This document shows positions 32,295 to 43,903 of a stretch of 64,000 nucleotides of DNA, one piece after another. A program made the position numbers and the translations under genes. Within the stretch, counting starts at the first letter, position 1, and each line of letters opens with the position of its first letter. Origin of the DNA: Coix lacryma-jobi var. lacryma-jobi (Eukaryota; Streptophyta; Magnoliopsida; Poales; Poaceae). The stretch is from assembly GCA_009763385.1 (NCBI GenBank), contig CM019823.1:39800444-39864443 (forward strand). Reading direction: 5' to 3'. The notes below the pieces were generated by a model, which was given only the letters and a program-made list of their open reading frames with translations, searched no databases and was not told the origin of the DNA.

Positions 32295-33091
32295 AAACTA
32301 CGATTTGTATGCATGCCGATGCAGCAGTGAACCAAATCGCCTAATTGGTCAATCAACATGCACAAGTACAGTAGCGAATAAAATAAATATGACTTCTTTC
32401 GCTGTCCTACGGCACTCTTTCGCAGCTTCCCGGAAATGGCAAACATAGACCGGCCGGGTTTTTTTTTTTTGACAAAAACATGAATGAGACCGGCCGTTGT
32501 GTGAGTGTGATGGAGTATACAGATAATTAATTAGTACTTTAACATTCTCTATAACCTGGGGCTATACGAGATATTAACACGTGCTTTTGCATTTCTGCGT
32601 GCTACTAGCCCTTTTGCCATTTCCAAACGAAAGAATAGAGACATTTGACATGCAATGCATCAGCGTGCGGTCAATGAAGAGACCACCTTTTGACTGCCTA
32701 CTTGACCGTCCCTCATTTTTCGCAGCAGCCCGCCGGCGCTCCACGGTTCCGACTTTCGACAGGCCGATATGCTTGTGCTGACGTGTACGTATGGTACGTC
32801 CTCGTTGTCCATCCATGCATTTCTTGCCAAATTCAAGCCATGTCGCCGTACTTTTACCGTGGAATTATTATTTTGCATCATATATAAATCGTCTCTGGAT
32901 CTCTCCTTGCCACCACCTCTGCTTCTATTGTAGTAGGATTTATTGTCCATCCATAACCGTCTCTGGTGGCAGCATGCACTTGGCCCACTCCCTCCTCCAA
33001 TAGAAGCACACAACTATGCCCTACTCTAGCGGTGGTGCACGACCCCCACTGCCCTGGCAATGGTGCTTGCTGCGCCCAGGTCCATATATTA
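32295..33091. other. No gene seen upstream of zinc-finger gene 1
   Basis: AT-rich intergenic DNA with a T run near 32460. The small open frames on both strands show no family features. Confidence 0.3.
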
Positions 33092-33302
33092 GGGTGTGTT
33101 TAGTACGGAGTATTGTTTTACAAACTCTGCTCCATTGACTATACCATGGAGCAGCTCCATAAAAATATATAATTTATGGAGTACTCTTTTATGTTTTCTT
33201 ACAACATTACCTTTTTTTCTCGAGCAGAGTGTATGGAGTTGAACTTCTTTAGCTAAAAAACATAGATAAAAACACAGTCAGAACAGTCCCAAACATGCAT
33301 CC
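33092..33302. repeat. Probable MITE
   Basis: The ends GGGTGTGTTTAGTACGG and CCCAAACATGCATCC are imperfect inverted repeats 211 bp apart. The interior has a CATGGAGCAGCTCCAT palindrome near 33144. No clear target duplication. Confidence 0.4.
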
Positions 33303-34997
33303 TCTTAATCTCATTGTCGCCCATTTCGAGTTCAGCTTCATTCGAGGCACCTTCTTCTTCTCGCAACCACCCCTCTCACACTCTCCTGAATCACAAATTA
33401 AAGGCAAACGAGTTGAGGGCAAGGGGATGGGGAGGAATGTGAGTAGGGGCTCAGCATCTCGTTCGAGCCGAGGATCACTGCTAAAGACCTTCATATGATG
33501 GGCTTAACTGAGGAGTGGCTAGTTCCACGACACTGTGGTGACTCCACACAACACCAACATGACGAGCTCGACGCCAAGCTCTTGGCAGGCAACAGGGTGC
33601 CAGTTTTCCCTTTCTCATTTGCATAGACGGGCACTATAGCCCACATGTGTAGCATGTGGTTAGATCATGATTTTTTCCATCGAATACATAAAAGATTTGT
33701 GTATCATTGTATTAAAAATGAGAGTTTAAACATACAAACAATGTGCTTCTATCGAGCGTCGAAGGAGGTCAACCTAAACTAGCCATAGCTGGACCATCCT
33801 AGAAAAAGATTTCTTGTGTCGATATTACATAAGGGAACTGCTCCAATACTCCTATTTTCTAGAAAATTGCACATATCTCAAAGCAAATTATCAATGTGCG
33901 ACCTAGGAGTTGGCCTTGTGTCTTCGGGGTTACATTGAGTCCTCAACGATCTCTTTAACCCCGGGAAGAGCGTGTCTAGCGCTTCGACGTTGGACACAAT
34001 CAGGTTGCCGTCGAAGATCTTATCAAAGGCCTCCAACTCTGACGCCGATAGACCCTTCGTATAGCCCATACAACATCTCACCTAGCTTGTTTGGAAGCAG
34101 GTACCCGAGAGCTGCATAATCAGGTTCTCGAATACGCTGCACATGGATGACGATTGTCCAGCGCTCAACGGACGTTGTTGCTGCCTCTAGAAGTCTAGAT
34201 AAACCAGTTCTCGTGGATGTTGTGTTGCCGCCTCTGCAGCTAACTGTATTGTTGTAGTGCGAATCCGATCGAGTAGACAAATTCCACTATAACTGTTCTA
34301 TTAATAAATCGTCCTTGTTGACCTAAACTGTCAGAGGTTCAAATACGACTGAATACTTGATCCTTGCGACCACTTTGCAGATTATCCACATGGTTAATGT
34401 TAGTTAACAAGTTATTAGTAGTGTATACGTGGTTTGGTAAAATACCAGCAGGTGTTTCCTAGCTATACGGTACTTGTTCACATGCATCCCTTGTAATTTT
34501 CGTGCCTGGTCTGAATGTCTGATCAGTTAAAATAATGTTGTCGATTTTCGTTGATTGGAAGTCGGTGATTTGTTTTTGGATGAAAATACTTCATCCAAGT
34601 ATTATTGGCGACTTCCAAATTTGAGCTATGACTTCCAGTTCATTTATTACACTAAAAATTCGTCAACCGCTAACTAAATTAGTTGAATCAGAATAGGGAG
34701 ACTGGGAGAGACACGAGGAGTGCGTTGAAGTTGATTATTAAGAGGAGAAGAAGAGTTCAACATTTTGATCCTAAAACTCTTCTAGTGTACACACGGATGG
34801 GTAAGTAGGCACTCTTAGTTTATATATAGTATAAAAATCAAACAATTTATTAGTAGTGTATAAAAGAACGAATCAATGTTTTTTACATGAACCAAGATTA
34901 TGATGGACACACAATCTGAAGAGTTAGGGCGTTAGGCCCTTTTCTCTGAAAAGAGAAAAAAAAAACTGAATGAAGAGTAATAAGCAGTGAGAATTAG
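33303..34997. other. Intergenic DNA between the two zinc-finger genes
   Basis: No intact gene. On the minus strand, 33878-34081 encodes a peptide containing LSASELEAFDKIFDGNL and VEALDTLFPG, which looks protein-like. It is short, has no splice context I can defend and no family I recognise. It may be a relic of an older element. Confidence 0.3.
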
Positions 34998-35789
34998 TCA
35001 ATCCAAGATCCTGCGCTTCTTGATCGGCAGTGGACTCTGCACCTCCTCCTCGTCGACCCACCTCCTCACCCCGGCGTTCTCCGGCACCGGCATCAGGTTG
35101 AGGTCAAAGTTCCTGACGGTGACGCCCGACGACGCCGACGCCGACGCCGACTTTTCGGACAGGGAGACGACGGACGCCGACGACGTGCCGTCCCAGTAGT
35201 GGCAGCGCTTGTGGCCGCCGAGCGCCTGGCCCGTGGCGAACCCTCGCCGGCAGATGGTGCACCGGTGCGGCCCACCACCACCGGTCCCTCCCGATGACGT
35301 CGTCGTCGTCGTCGTCGTCTCCTCGGTGTCGTCGTCGGGCGCGGAAACCGCCTGCGCCTTCGCGGCGGCGGCAAGGGCAGCGGCGTACTGCTCCCCCGTG
35401 GGCGGCCTGCGGTGGCTGGACTTGTGGCCGCCGAGCGCCTGGTAGGACGCGAAGGCCTTCCCGCACACCGCGCACCGGAACCGGAGCTCCTCCTCGCGCG
35501 CCGGGGCCGGCGGCGGCGGGCACCACCACCGCTGCTGCTTACTACCGCTGCCGCCGTGTCCCTGTCCGACACCGACTCCCTGGAACCCAGCGATGGCGGC
35601 GGCGGCGGCCTTGGCGAGGCCGGCTCCGGCTCCGGCTCCTCGGGTGCCGGCGAGCGCGGCGAGGCAGATGGCGAGGTAGTCCTCCTTGTTGAGCTGCTTG
35701 AGCCCGGCCGGGCCCGCCGGCGCCGGCGCCGGCGGCAGCGCGAGGGAGAGCGCGGTCGGGTCAGGAAGAGCTTCGAAACCGGCGGCCAT
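34998..35789 (-). CDS. C2H2 zinc-finger transcriptional repressor, ZAT/STZ type (copy 2)
   Basis: A single exon of 263 residues, paralogous to copy 1. An NKEDYLAICLAAL motif lies at about 34-46. The zinc fingers are C106/C109/H122/H126 and C177/C180/H193/H197, both with QALGGH. FDLNL is at 228-232 and PLPIKKRRILD at the C-terminus. The linkers differ from copy 1 in Ala/Gly/Thr runs. Both copies share strand, start and tail (VQSPLPIKKRR), so this is a tandem duplication about 3.4 kb apart. Expected role: nuclear repressor of stress-responsive genes through the EAR motif. No damage seen. Confidence 0.93.
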   Translation of the reverse strand: MAAGFEALPDPTALSLALPPAPAPAGPAGLKQLNKEDYLAICLAALAGTRGAGAGAGLAKAAAAAIAGFQGVGVGQGHGGSGSKQQRWWCPPPPAPAREEELRFRCAVCGKAFASYQALGGHKSSHRRPPTGEQYAAALAAAAKAQAVSAPDDDTEETTTTTTTSSGGTGGGGPHRCTICRRGFATGQALGGHKRCHYWDGTSSASVVSLSEKSASASASSGVTVRNFDLNLMPVPENAGVRRWVDEEEVQSPLPIKKRRILD

Positions 35790-35892
35790 GGCTCTGGCTA
35801 GCTGATGACGATTGACGACGACGTACAGGTGCTGAGATGGAGATGGATGGATCGGAAGAGAAGAGATGGAAGAGGAGAGGGTGACCGGTGTG

Positions 35893-35902
35893 TGTTTATA
35901 TA
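35893..35902 (-). promoter_or_regulatory. TATA box of zinc-finger gene 2
   Basis: CTATATAAAC on the minus strand, about 105 bp upstream of the ATG. Confidence 0.65.
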
Positions 35903-36992
35903 GGGACAGACGGACACGGACACGGACAGACAGCGAGGAAGTGATCTAGCTTAGCTACATGCATGCAGAGGTCGGTCGCGAGTCAAACGTGCGGGCTGCG
36001 GCCGCTGCTGCGTTGCTTCTTCGCGGGCGGGGCGGGGCCCAGGGCCCCAGGCAAGTCGCCAGTTTCCTATTTGTTTGCTGGTACTTCAGCGGGCGACTCG
36101 AACTCGGGGGAACGTGAGCGGTTGGGGGCGGCGGCCCGCCGGTGCATGCCCGGCGGTGGCGGCTACCTGAGCTCAGCTAGCTCTCAGCTGCATGCAGTGC
36201 AGAAATCCGGTGGCTGGCGCAAAGCGTTTCATTCTCGATCTGGCAATGTGTGCACGCTCTCGCGACGCGCATGTAGGCATGCAGTAGGCGGCGTGTGAAC
36301 ACCGGACCCAGCAAAAGAGCAGATTTTCGATCCGTGTATATTTTTCTTCTTCTTCATTTCCCAGAGGGAAAAATAGCTGAAGAAGAAAGGGTTGTGTGCA
36401 CTGAATTTAGACTGCTCCGACTGACGAAGGGGATCAACGACGTACCTGCATGTGTACCCACTCGTACGTGTCTACTGTATACGCATGGAACGCATCATGC
36501 ACGTGTTGATATGATGATTGAGGTATTATATCATATCCATGCCTAATAACCTACACCTCCAACTAATTAGACGCCATACGTAACCTTACCTACCTCTATC
36601 AGTACCTCCCCCACCCGGCCCCGGCCTACTTCGTCCAGGCGTCTGACGGGACGGACGTACTCCGCGTGAAGGCGAGACGGTGATTAGGATAGCAAGCGGA
36701 TGGATTGATTCTAGCAGATAAGCCCACACGAACACAGGACTTATACAGAGGATTAATTAGAATGTCATGTGAGAGTAGGATTGTCACGATGAATGTACTA
36801 CTTAACATATATTAGCTATAATTCCTCCACCTATGAATCCGTTTAAGATATAGATTACTAAAAATATTCTCAACATCAAACTAAATACGAAAAATGTAAT
36901 TTAAGAATGTTCCAAATCGCGAGCTAATGCATTTAACGGACATATCTGCTCAACCGCCGTATATAATACTAAAAAAGGTGTCAACTACTACT
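35903..36992. other. Upstream region of zinc-finger gene 2; no gene
   Basis: Moderately GC-rich up to about 36300, then AT-rich. Short GGACACGGACACGGACAGAC repeats near 35911-35931. No coding frame recognised. Confidence 0.35.
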
Positions 36993-37435
36993 CCGGACTC
37001 GTAAAGGATGTCGGATGTCGTTTTGCCCAGCGACATGGTGTCCAAAGCATAACTGTGACTCTATTCCTATAAAAATATGGGAGTTGCTATTTTGCAGTTG
37101 TCTGCTTTCCCGAAAAATTCAGGTGATGTGGTGAGCAGTGGAATTCAGCTTTGTGCCTTCTTCCATCAGTTCAGGCAGCAAAGCAGCATACGGTGTTCTA
37201 TCCGTGTCGCCTGAGAGCTTAGTCGACTGTAGCCGAGGAAACGTGTAAAAATATTAATTAAAAAGTGACATATATATATATATATATATACGAAAGTATT
37301 TTCAAGACGAATATATTTATATAGTTGTTATATTTTTAAACTCAACAACTTAAAAGTTATTCATGATTTATATTCTCAATGTTTGATTCAAATCTTGTTC
37401 AAAACGATTTTCTTTACGAGTATGGAGGGAGTATT
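36993..37435 (-). repeat. CTCCCTCCGT-type MITE with a small internal insertion
   Basis: The right end TATGGAGGGAGTA and interior match the copies at 25955 and 38542. The stretch 37078-37240 is foreign to the family and separates ...CTATAAAAATATGG from GTAAAAATATTAATT. A (TA)n run lies at about 37271-37290. Confidence 0.6.
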
Positions 37436-37602
37436 ATTTAAGACTTAGAGTTGCCCTCTGAACTTCTTACCTCTATTTTCAGCCATATAATTTTTTACAG
37501 ATATTTTCTCTATTTCAGAAAGGGTACAGTGTAGTTCTAGCATAATACTAAATCAAAACATCTTAATAAGTTTGATCAAATTTCAAATATATTTATATTT
37601 CT

Positions 37603-37790
37603 CACTACTGGACTTTGGTTCTTTGGCTTTATCGAGGGCCTAAGCCCTCGGCAAAGAGCCCTCGAAAAAGTTTTGAGTCGGCGAAGAGGGATTGTCGAGG
37701 GCCCTTTATCAGACACTCGACAAAGACTTTACCGAGTGTCAGAGCCCTCGGTAAAGTTTTGGCCCTCGACAAAGATAAAAAAAACTCGAA
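37603..37790. repeat. CACTA terminus and subterminal repeats
   Basis: CACTACTGGACTTTGG begins at 37603. It is followed by GGCTTTATCGAGGGCC, CCCTCGGCAAAG and CTTTACCGAGTG repeats. A mate terminus could be CCGGTAGTG at 41998, but the flanking triplets (TCT and CTC) do not match, so the pairing is uncertain. Confidence 0.55.
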
Positions 37791-37856
37791 AATAATAATT
37801 AAAAAATTTAATTAGAGAAGGGACCCACTAGAATTTTAGCACAATTTGTAGCAATA

Positions 37857-37911
37857 GGGATTTGAACTTGAGAGTTCTCTTTCCACGGTTTCTACCCTAA
37901 CCGCTAGACTA
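37857..37911 (-). promoter_or_regulatory. tRNA-like A and B boxes, minus strand
   Basis: On the minus strand TAGTCTAGCGG (37911-37901) fits an A box and GTTCAAATCCC (37867-37857) a B box, 33 bases apart. No complete tRNA fold is apparent. As at 19236, it lies just inside a CACTA-type repeat array. Confidence 0.4.
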
Positions 37912-38541
37912 CAACATCATATGTATCTATAAGTAGTTTTAATTCCCCACATATCATATCAAATCGAGTGTAATTTTTTTTTTGAGGCTCTAAATGAACT
38001 CAAATGAAAAAAAATCATTTTTGTACTTTATAATTTGATCTTATATTAAGTCAGACACACCTGACTGATTAGGAAAATCAGATACGGAGTTAATCACACT
38101 CTCATGGCACTAATACGGAGGTTTATGGTTTCTAAGACTAATAAATCGGCTAATGTTGTTTTGTTGTGAGAGAAAAACAATATACCATGATTGATAAGTT
38201 TAAAGGAACACGATCAATTAGAGCAGGTACAATAATCTCACTTTAGCTTATCTTATAACCAAGTCACATCAGCAAATATCTAGATGGATGAGAAAGAATC
38301 ATGAAAAAACATGTTGCTTGTCGCACGTTCCGGCCCCGAGCGCTTGCGCACGTTCCCATGCTTGCGGAGGCCACCTAGTGCTCGATCTCCGTGTTGTTAT
38401 GAGGCTGCAACCCGTGAGTCCCTTGTGTAAATGGTGTGATAGGAGTAGGTGGGTTTCATGTTAGCAGAAAATAATATTTAAAAGAAAGAAAGAGACTAGA
38501 TTTTTATATGAATGCTCTATTAAGCTAGTCTTTAATTGATA
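37912..38541. other. No gene seen
   Basis: AT-rich sequence between a CACTA end and a MITE. Possibly interior of the CACTA element that starts at 37603. Confidence 0.3.
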
Positions 38542-40871
38542 CTCCCTCCGTATTGGTAATAGATGATGTTTTGGACATGGTTTTGGTCAAACATTGGGAA
38601 TATAAATCATGAATAACTTTTAAGTTGTTGAGTTTGAAAATATAAAAATCATATAAATAGATTTGTATTGAAAAATACTTTTATAAAAATATATACATAT
38701 CACTTTTTGATAAATATTTTTTTAGTATACTAGGTGAGTGCCCGTGCGTTGCGACGGGAGTAAGAAAAATATTATAAATTACATGGTTCATTGTATAAAA
38801 CTAACGTCAAATATTATTACATCATAATTTCATATCACAAGAAAAACTATGGAATAAAATAGTTATACTTAAGAATAAACTATGTCACAATAGTTTTTTT
38901 TGCGTAAAATAGTTTTAGGTCACTGGAATAAATTGTTATACTTAAGCATAAACTATGGAATGAAATAGTTATATTTAAACATAAATGGTATCACATCATA
39001 ATTTCACGGGGCTATCTGGCTCGTATTGCAATTTTTAAATTCTTTCATGATAGATGAATACTGATAAGCAGTTGCAGATCTAGGATATAAGTTTAGGAGA
39101 GGTTAAGTTTAAACTATTTTACTAAAGTTAAGGTCTAAATCTCTATTTTGTGTCATCATCTTCCATCTTACACTCTTCCAAACCTTCTCACTAAAAATTC
39201 ATGGAAGGGCTAAGGAGGAGCTCTTTGGACACGGCTACGGTAGGGGGGCTGGAGCCCCGGCAACCCCGGTGGTAGATCCGCCCCTGCTGATAACCTACAA
39301 TTGTCACATCAGACTCATATTGTAGTTTTTTTTATAATAGTTTCAGCTCACTGACTCATTATTCAAAGAAAGATATTTCAAGAGTTAATAAATGACAATT
39401 ACGGACTTAACTTGATCATTTTAAGTTGCTCAACTAATAGAGACATGCAGAAAAGAACTTATAGTTCTAAAGCTCAACTAACTAAATCTTGTGAATAAGC
39501 TTTGTATCTCCTAAAATGACATAGATAAAATGTTAAGCTTCAGAAGAAAGCATTACAGAAGTGATCTCTAGGTGACATTGCAGAGAAGAGCGTACGGTTG
39601 TAAAGCTCATCAACCAACTAAAATCTTGTGAATAGATTCCTATCTCCTAAAATAGTAAAGATGAAGTTGTAGTATATAGTTATTCTCAGTTGGACAAAGT
39701 TAATAATCTTATACGGGAAATGCCTGCAATAAGTTATTTAAATGTACTGACCATGTGCAGTCAGTCCATGTCATCCACCAATGTGCTCATCACCTTTGGT
39801 TCATTGAGCGATAATTAGGTTCAGCAAGCTAGTACTACAACATCTTGTCCAAGTTCCCACGAAATGTGTCAATTGAACTGAAAAATAAATGAATCATGGT
39901 AAATCAGCTTACATGAGGAAACAAAATAATTACTCCAAATCTCTGTGTGAGACTGCTTCGATACAGAGGCCATTAAACCAAGCCTGATTAGCAAGAATTT
40001 TTCATTGCAGACTAATCTTAGATTATTGTGTAATCCATCATTACTGGAAAAAGGCTAACCTTACATTGCAGAGCTACAAATGAATCCGGTGATGCTACCA
40101 AAAAAGTGGGAATGGAAAAAAGAGGTTGCAGATCTGAGCCTAAACATTTCCATATTGAAAAAAAAGATCCGATCATCACCTTGACAGCAGGTGATGGCAA
40201 CGCTGCTAATGGTGCGCTGGGCCTCGTTGGGAAATGGCAGAGGTGCGGCCACATGACGGAAATGGCGTCGATGTGTCGTGGTGCCGGCGGCTTGGCGAAG
40301 CCGTCCGACAACTTCGCGGTCGCGTGCGCAGGGGTTGCAAGCATCGTGTCGTGTCAGTCAGCGGCCCGTCCGACGGTGTCGGCTTGGCGAGGTCGCCCGG
40401 TGACTTCACAGTCGCGAGCGCAGGGGTCACACACGTCGCGTCTGGCAGTTGCCCATACGACGTCTTGGCGAGGTCGTCCAGTGGCTTCGCAGTTGCGGGC
40501 GCAGGGGTTGCAGGCAGCGCGACGCTGGTAGTTTAGCGAGGTCATCCGGCGGCGCGCAGGGATCGACGGCTTCGTGGTTGCAGGCATTGCATTCGTGGAT
40601 AGGAAAGGCAATTCTTTTGAAGATTTTTTTCACGAGGTGAGTTGTTTTTAGGAGGTGGGGCATGATGTGCGTGATTCCAGGATGTTGGGTCAGATTTTTT
40701 TTCGAGAGAGTTTCACCTTGGCCTGACCGGATCATTGTGTAGGGAGGCTTCACCACGGTCTGGTAGACGGGTCCTCTCCGTATGTTTTAGTTGTAGAGAA
40801 AGTGAGTCAAAGTTGTAGTTTGGAGACCGTGTCGATATCCAAAACATCATCTATTATCAATACGGATGGAG
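38542..40871 (+). repeat. CTCCCTCCGTATTG MITE split by a 2.07-kb insertion
   Basis: The left half 38542-38725 ends ...AAATATTTTTTTAG. The right half 40794-40871 starts TAGAGAAAGTGAGTCAAAG and ends TCAATACGGATGGAG, with TA on both outer sides. Joined, the halves match the other family members through this point, which brackets the insertion to within a few bases. Confidence 0.75.
38726..40793 (+). mobile_element. Helitron-like insertion, non-autonomous
   Basis: The inserted DNA begins TATACTAGGTGAGTGCCCG and continues TGCGTTGCGACGGG, a start widely seen at the 5' end of grass Helitrons. No target duplication is obvious, which suits a Helitron. The right edge near TTTTAGTTG lacks a clean CTRR and hairpin. 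Bases 40190-40600 are GC-rich with repeated GCGAGGTCGTCC / CGCGAGCGCAGGGGT units and may be captured sequence. No replicase/helicase frame. Confidence 0.45.
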
Positions 40872-41379
40872 TATAATTTAGCTATAAATTAAGTTTGTTG
40901 GTCTTGCTCTTATAGTTTGAAATGGAAAAGGTACTCTGTACTAAACGGCGGAAACTAGAGAAGAATGGCCATAGCCCATGTGGGCCATCTGTAAACAACG
41001 GCGCACGCGGAAGAAGACAACGCACACACGGAACAACGGCAAATCGGAAACTCTAGGCAGGCGGCAACTTCCCAGTAATGGCAAATCGGAAGAAAACGCA
41101 AAAGAGCTAGCTCCGTCAGAGATGGATCGCCACACACGTTCTTTACATTTCTGCACAGTGATGAAACTAAAACTTTTGTTTTGATTAAGAGGATCGGACA
41201 ATATAATTATACCTCGTAAATATGATAAATATAAATATCTCAATAGATTTTCAATATTTTTACATATATATTTAATATTCTTAACGAAAAAACATAATAT
41301 TATGATCATAAAAAATAGTGAATTTATAAAAAAAATATCTATATAGTTAGGTTTTTTATACATGATAGAAAATAGTTAC
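40872..41379. other. No gene seen
   Basis: GC-moderate to 41190, then AT-rich. GGCAAATCGGAA occurs twice (41038 and 41080). No family recognised. Confidence 0.3.
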
Positions 41380-41405
41380 CGGGGGGGGGGGGGGGGGGGG
41401 GGGGG
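41379..41405 (+). repeat. Poly-G homopolymer
   Basis: About 26 consecutive G bases. The length is likely to be imprecise in any assembly. A TTTGCACCTCTG just downstream (41427-41438) resembles a hAT terminal repeat. Confidence 0.6.
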
Positions 41406-41539
41406 CATGTCCCCTGCTAGCCCCCTGGTTTGCACCTCTGTTTCTGCAGGAACAGTAGAGCCTCTACCGCAGCGCGCGGATAATAAAACAGCAAGCAAGC
41501 GTGGCAGCATCAAAAGACCATCAGACTAGCTACTCGACT

Positions 41540-41998
41540 ACCGAAAAAATCATCTTTATCGAGTACGGAGCTCTTTGCCGATTGTTTTTTATTTGGTACT
41601 CGACAAAACTCTTTATCAAGTGTCAAATACAAAACACTCAGTAAAGAATTGTTTTGCCAAGTGTTAAAAAATACTAGGCAAAGAGCTCTTTGTCGAGTGT
41701 TTTTTTAACACTCGGCAAATAAACTTCTTTGTCAAGTGTTTTTTTACACTAGGTAAAGAAGCTTCTTTGCTGAATGTTTCTTTTAGCACTCGGCAAAGAA
41801 ACTTACACTAGGCAAAGAGCTCTTTGTCGAATGTTTTTTTAGCACTCGGCAAAGAAACTTCTTTTGTCGAGTGTTTTTTTTATACTAGGTAAAGAAGTTT
41901 TTTTGCCGAATGTTTTTTTAGCACTCGGCAAAAAAACTTCTTTGTCGTGTGCTGTTTGCCGAGTGTGGCACTCGGCAAAGAGTCGAAATCCGGTAGTG
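41540..41998. repeat. CACTA subterminal array and right terminus
   Basis: A dense alternation of CTTTGTCGAGTGTTTTTTT and ACTCGGCAAAGAAACTTC units ends AAATCCGGTAGTG at 41998. Inverted, that reads CACTACCGGATTT, a standard CACTA end. Confidence 0.75.
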
Positions 41999-42879
41999 CT
42001 CAATCACGTGTTACTCCATCATGATGATGATGCTATATGATCAGTTTTCAAATAGCATGATACTTTCCACATGCATATTACAGGCACTCGTCGTTATCAT
42101 ATCCATCCTTTTACCCAGCACCGTACTCCGTAGTTAAGTCATGGTCTCAATATTATTGAAATGGCACAGTTAAGTTTGACAGGCCGGTGCTTGCTGCATT
42201 GGTTGGTTTCTGTCCCTTTCATTCAGGTAAGAAGAACAAAATTATGAAAAGCAGCACGAACGTTGGGAATGATATAGCATAACCACAGTACACAGGCATG
42301 CAACACGTAACACTGTACATTGTGTATAGCAAGACCCAAGATATGGATGATGTCCCAGACTAAGCCATGATCGTACGCCAATAATCCGAGGTTGTTTATT
42401 ATTCATTCTAGCGTGGTTTAGCGCGCGTGATACTTGTGACTATATATATTGGTGACTCTATATATATTGACTAATGGCGGAGATTTTAGTATTTGATATA
42501 TACTTCATTTACTTTACCTTGCTCATAACTTATCTTGGAGTTTACTATAATTTTACTTTTTGGACGAAACAAGCAGAGGGTTATATTATGAGCCTCCACA
42601 TGATGCTTTATATTTCAGGACGAAGAGAGTATCAAACAGTTTTTGCTCCAAGGCTGCGGACTAATAACTGTGGCTAATAAGAACGTGCTGCTGCTAGCTG
42701 AAACGAGCAAGCTCAGCTCGTAATCATCTTTTTCTCTTGGTTGCATTGCATCTATGAGAGAAAATACTTGCTACAATTATTTAAAGAGCTCTTTTACGGT
42801 GGTTGGGGTACTTCTTGGTTTCTCGTGGTTCCTAAGCAAATTATTAGCTTTAATTAATTTTATGTACTGAAGGTTAATA
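41999..42879. other. No gene seen
   Basis: Low-complexity intergenic DNA with (TATA) runs near 42440-42470. No repeat boundary or protein motif recognised. Confidence 0.3.
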
Positions 42880-43480
42880 TGGTAATTGGGATGCCCCCTC
42901 CCCACAGCCTCACCCGACAGCCCACGCACGCCGCACCCGACCCCAGTCCCCGCGACTCGCCGTACGCACGCGAACGCCGCCGCCCTCTCGCCCTAGCCGC
43001 CGCCGCCTCACCCTCATTCGCACTTGTCGCTGGTGCCTCCCTCCTCCCTTGTCCGTGGAGCCCCCGCCTGAAGCGAGTGGCCGCGAGGCCGCCCCTCTCG
43101 CCCTAGCCGCCGCCGCCGCCACTGTCGCCGCCTCGCCCTGGCCATCCCGCGGCGCTACCGCCGCTGCCGCCGTCGTGCCCTCGTTCGCGCTCATCGCTGG
43201 TGCCTCTGTCGTCCCTCGTCCCCGGAGCCCCCGCCTGAAGCGATTGCCCCCTGCGCCGCCCCTTCCTAGTGCGCAGGGGACCCTGTGCCCCTCCCCTGCC
43301 CCCGTGCCATCGTCGCAGCTGCCGAGTGGTTGGCGGAGAAGTGCTAGTTCATGGAGGCAAGGGCGTACACAGTGGGGATCAAGAAGTGCGGCTGGGAGGG
43401 GAGCTCGAGTTCTACGAGACCAAGGGCGAGGCGCCGGCAAGGAGCTCGCCGTCATGTCTCAATTCGTCAGGCGCTAATGA
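42880..43480 (+). other. GC-rich block with 167-bp tandem duplication, possible 5' end of the LRR gene
   Basis: CTCTCGCCCTAGCCGCCGCC and CCCCCGCCTGAAGCGA each occur twice, the latter at 43061 and 43228, giving a 167-bp period. The composition is that of a grass gene leader or first exon, and it precedes the LRR exons on the same strand. I could not match its frames to the expected N-terminus, so the link is positional. Confidence 0.35.
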
Positions 43481-43903
43481 GGTACATTTTAATTTGTTTG
43501 CGCAGACCTGGTTAGTAGTTCAGCGTAAAAGATTCGCACAATTAGTGCACCCTCCTTCTGTGGACTAGCCCTATTGGATCTGTATGCCGTTGTTAGATTT
43601 TGCTGTCCAAAAGATGGATTATGGTAAAATTAATTGTGTATGCATGAGTGTGAGATTTTGGTATTTTAAGGCCAGTTGCAAGGGGACAAGACCATTCCAT
43701 ATCCATAGGTGTTAAAATTGGAACATATATGCTCTTTAATTATTTATCCACTGATGCTGCCGTTGCCTGAACCACTCAACATTCACTGCTTCCTGCCTTA
43801 TGAGATTCGATGATATTGATTTGTTAGCATTGGGTTATTTTTCTATACCAATTGCCTTTTGAACAAAGTTAGACTAATCTTTTGTGGGTGTCTTTCTCTA
43901 TAG

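Noticed and set aside
35093..35572. Arg-rich alternative frames over zinc-finger gene 2
   Set aside because: Out-of-frame readings of GC-rich coding DNA.
41379..41405. Poly-G run as a biological feature
   Set aside because: Homopolymers this long are prone to sequencing and assembly error. No associated function seen.
37603..41998. A single 4.4-kb CACTA element spanning both termini
   Set aside because: The flanking triplets (TCT and CTC) do not match, and the subterminal repeats differ in type at the two ends. Kept as separate fragments.
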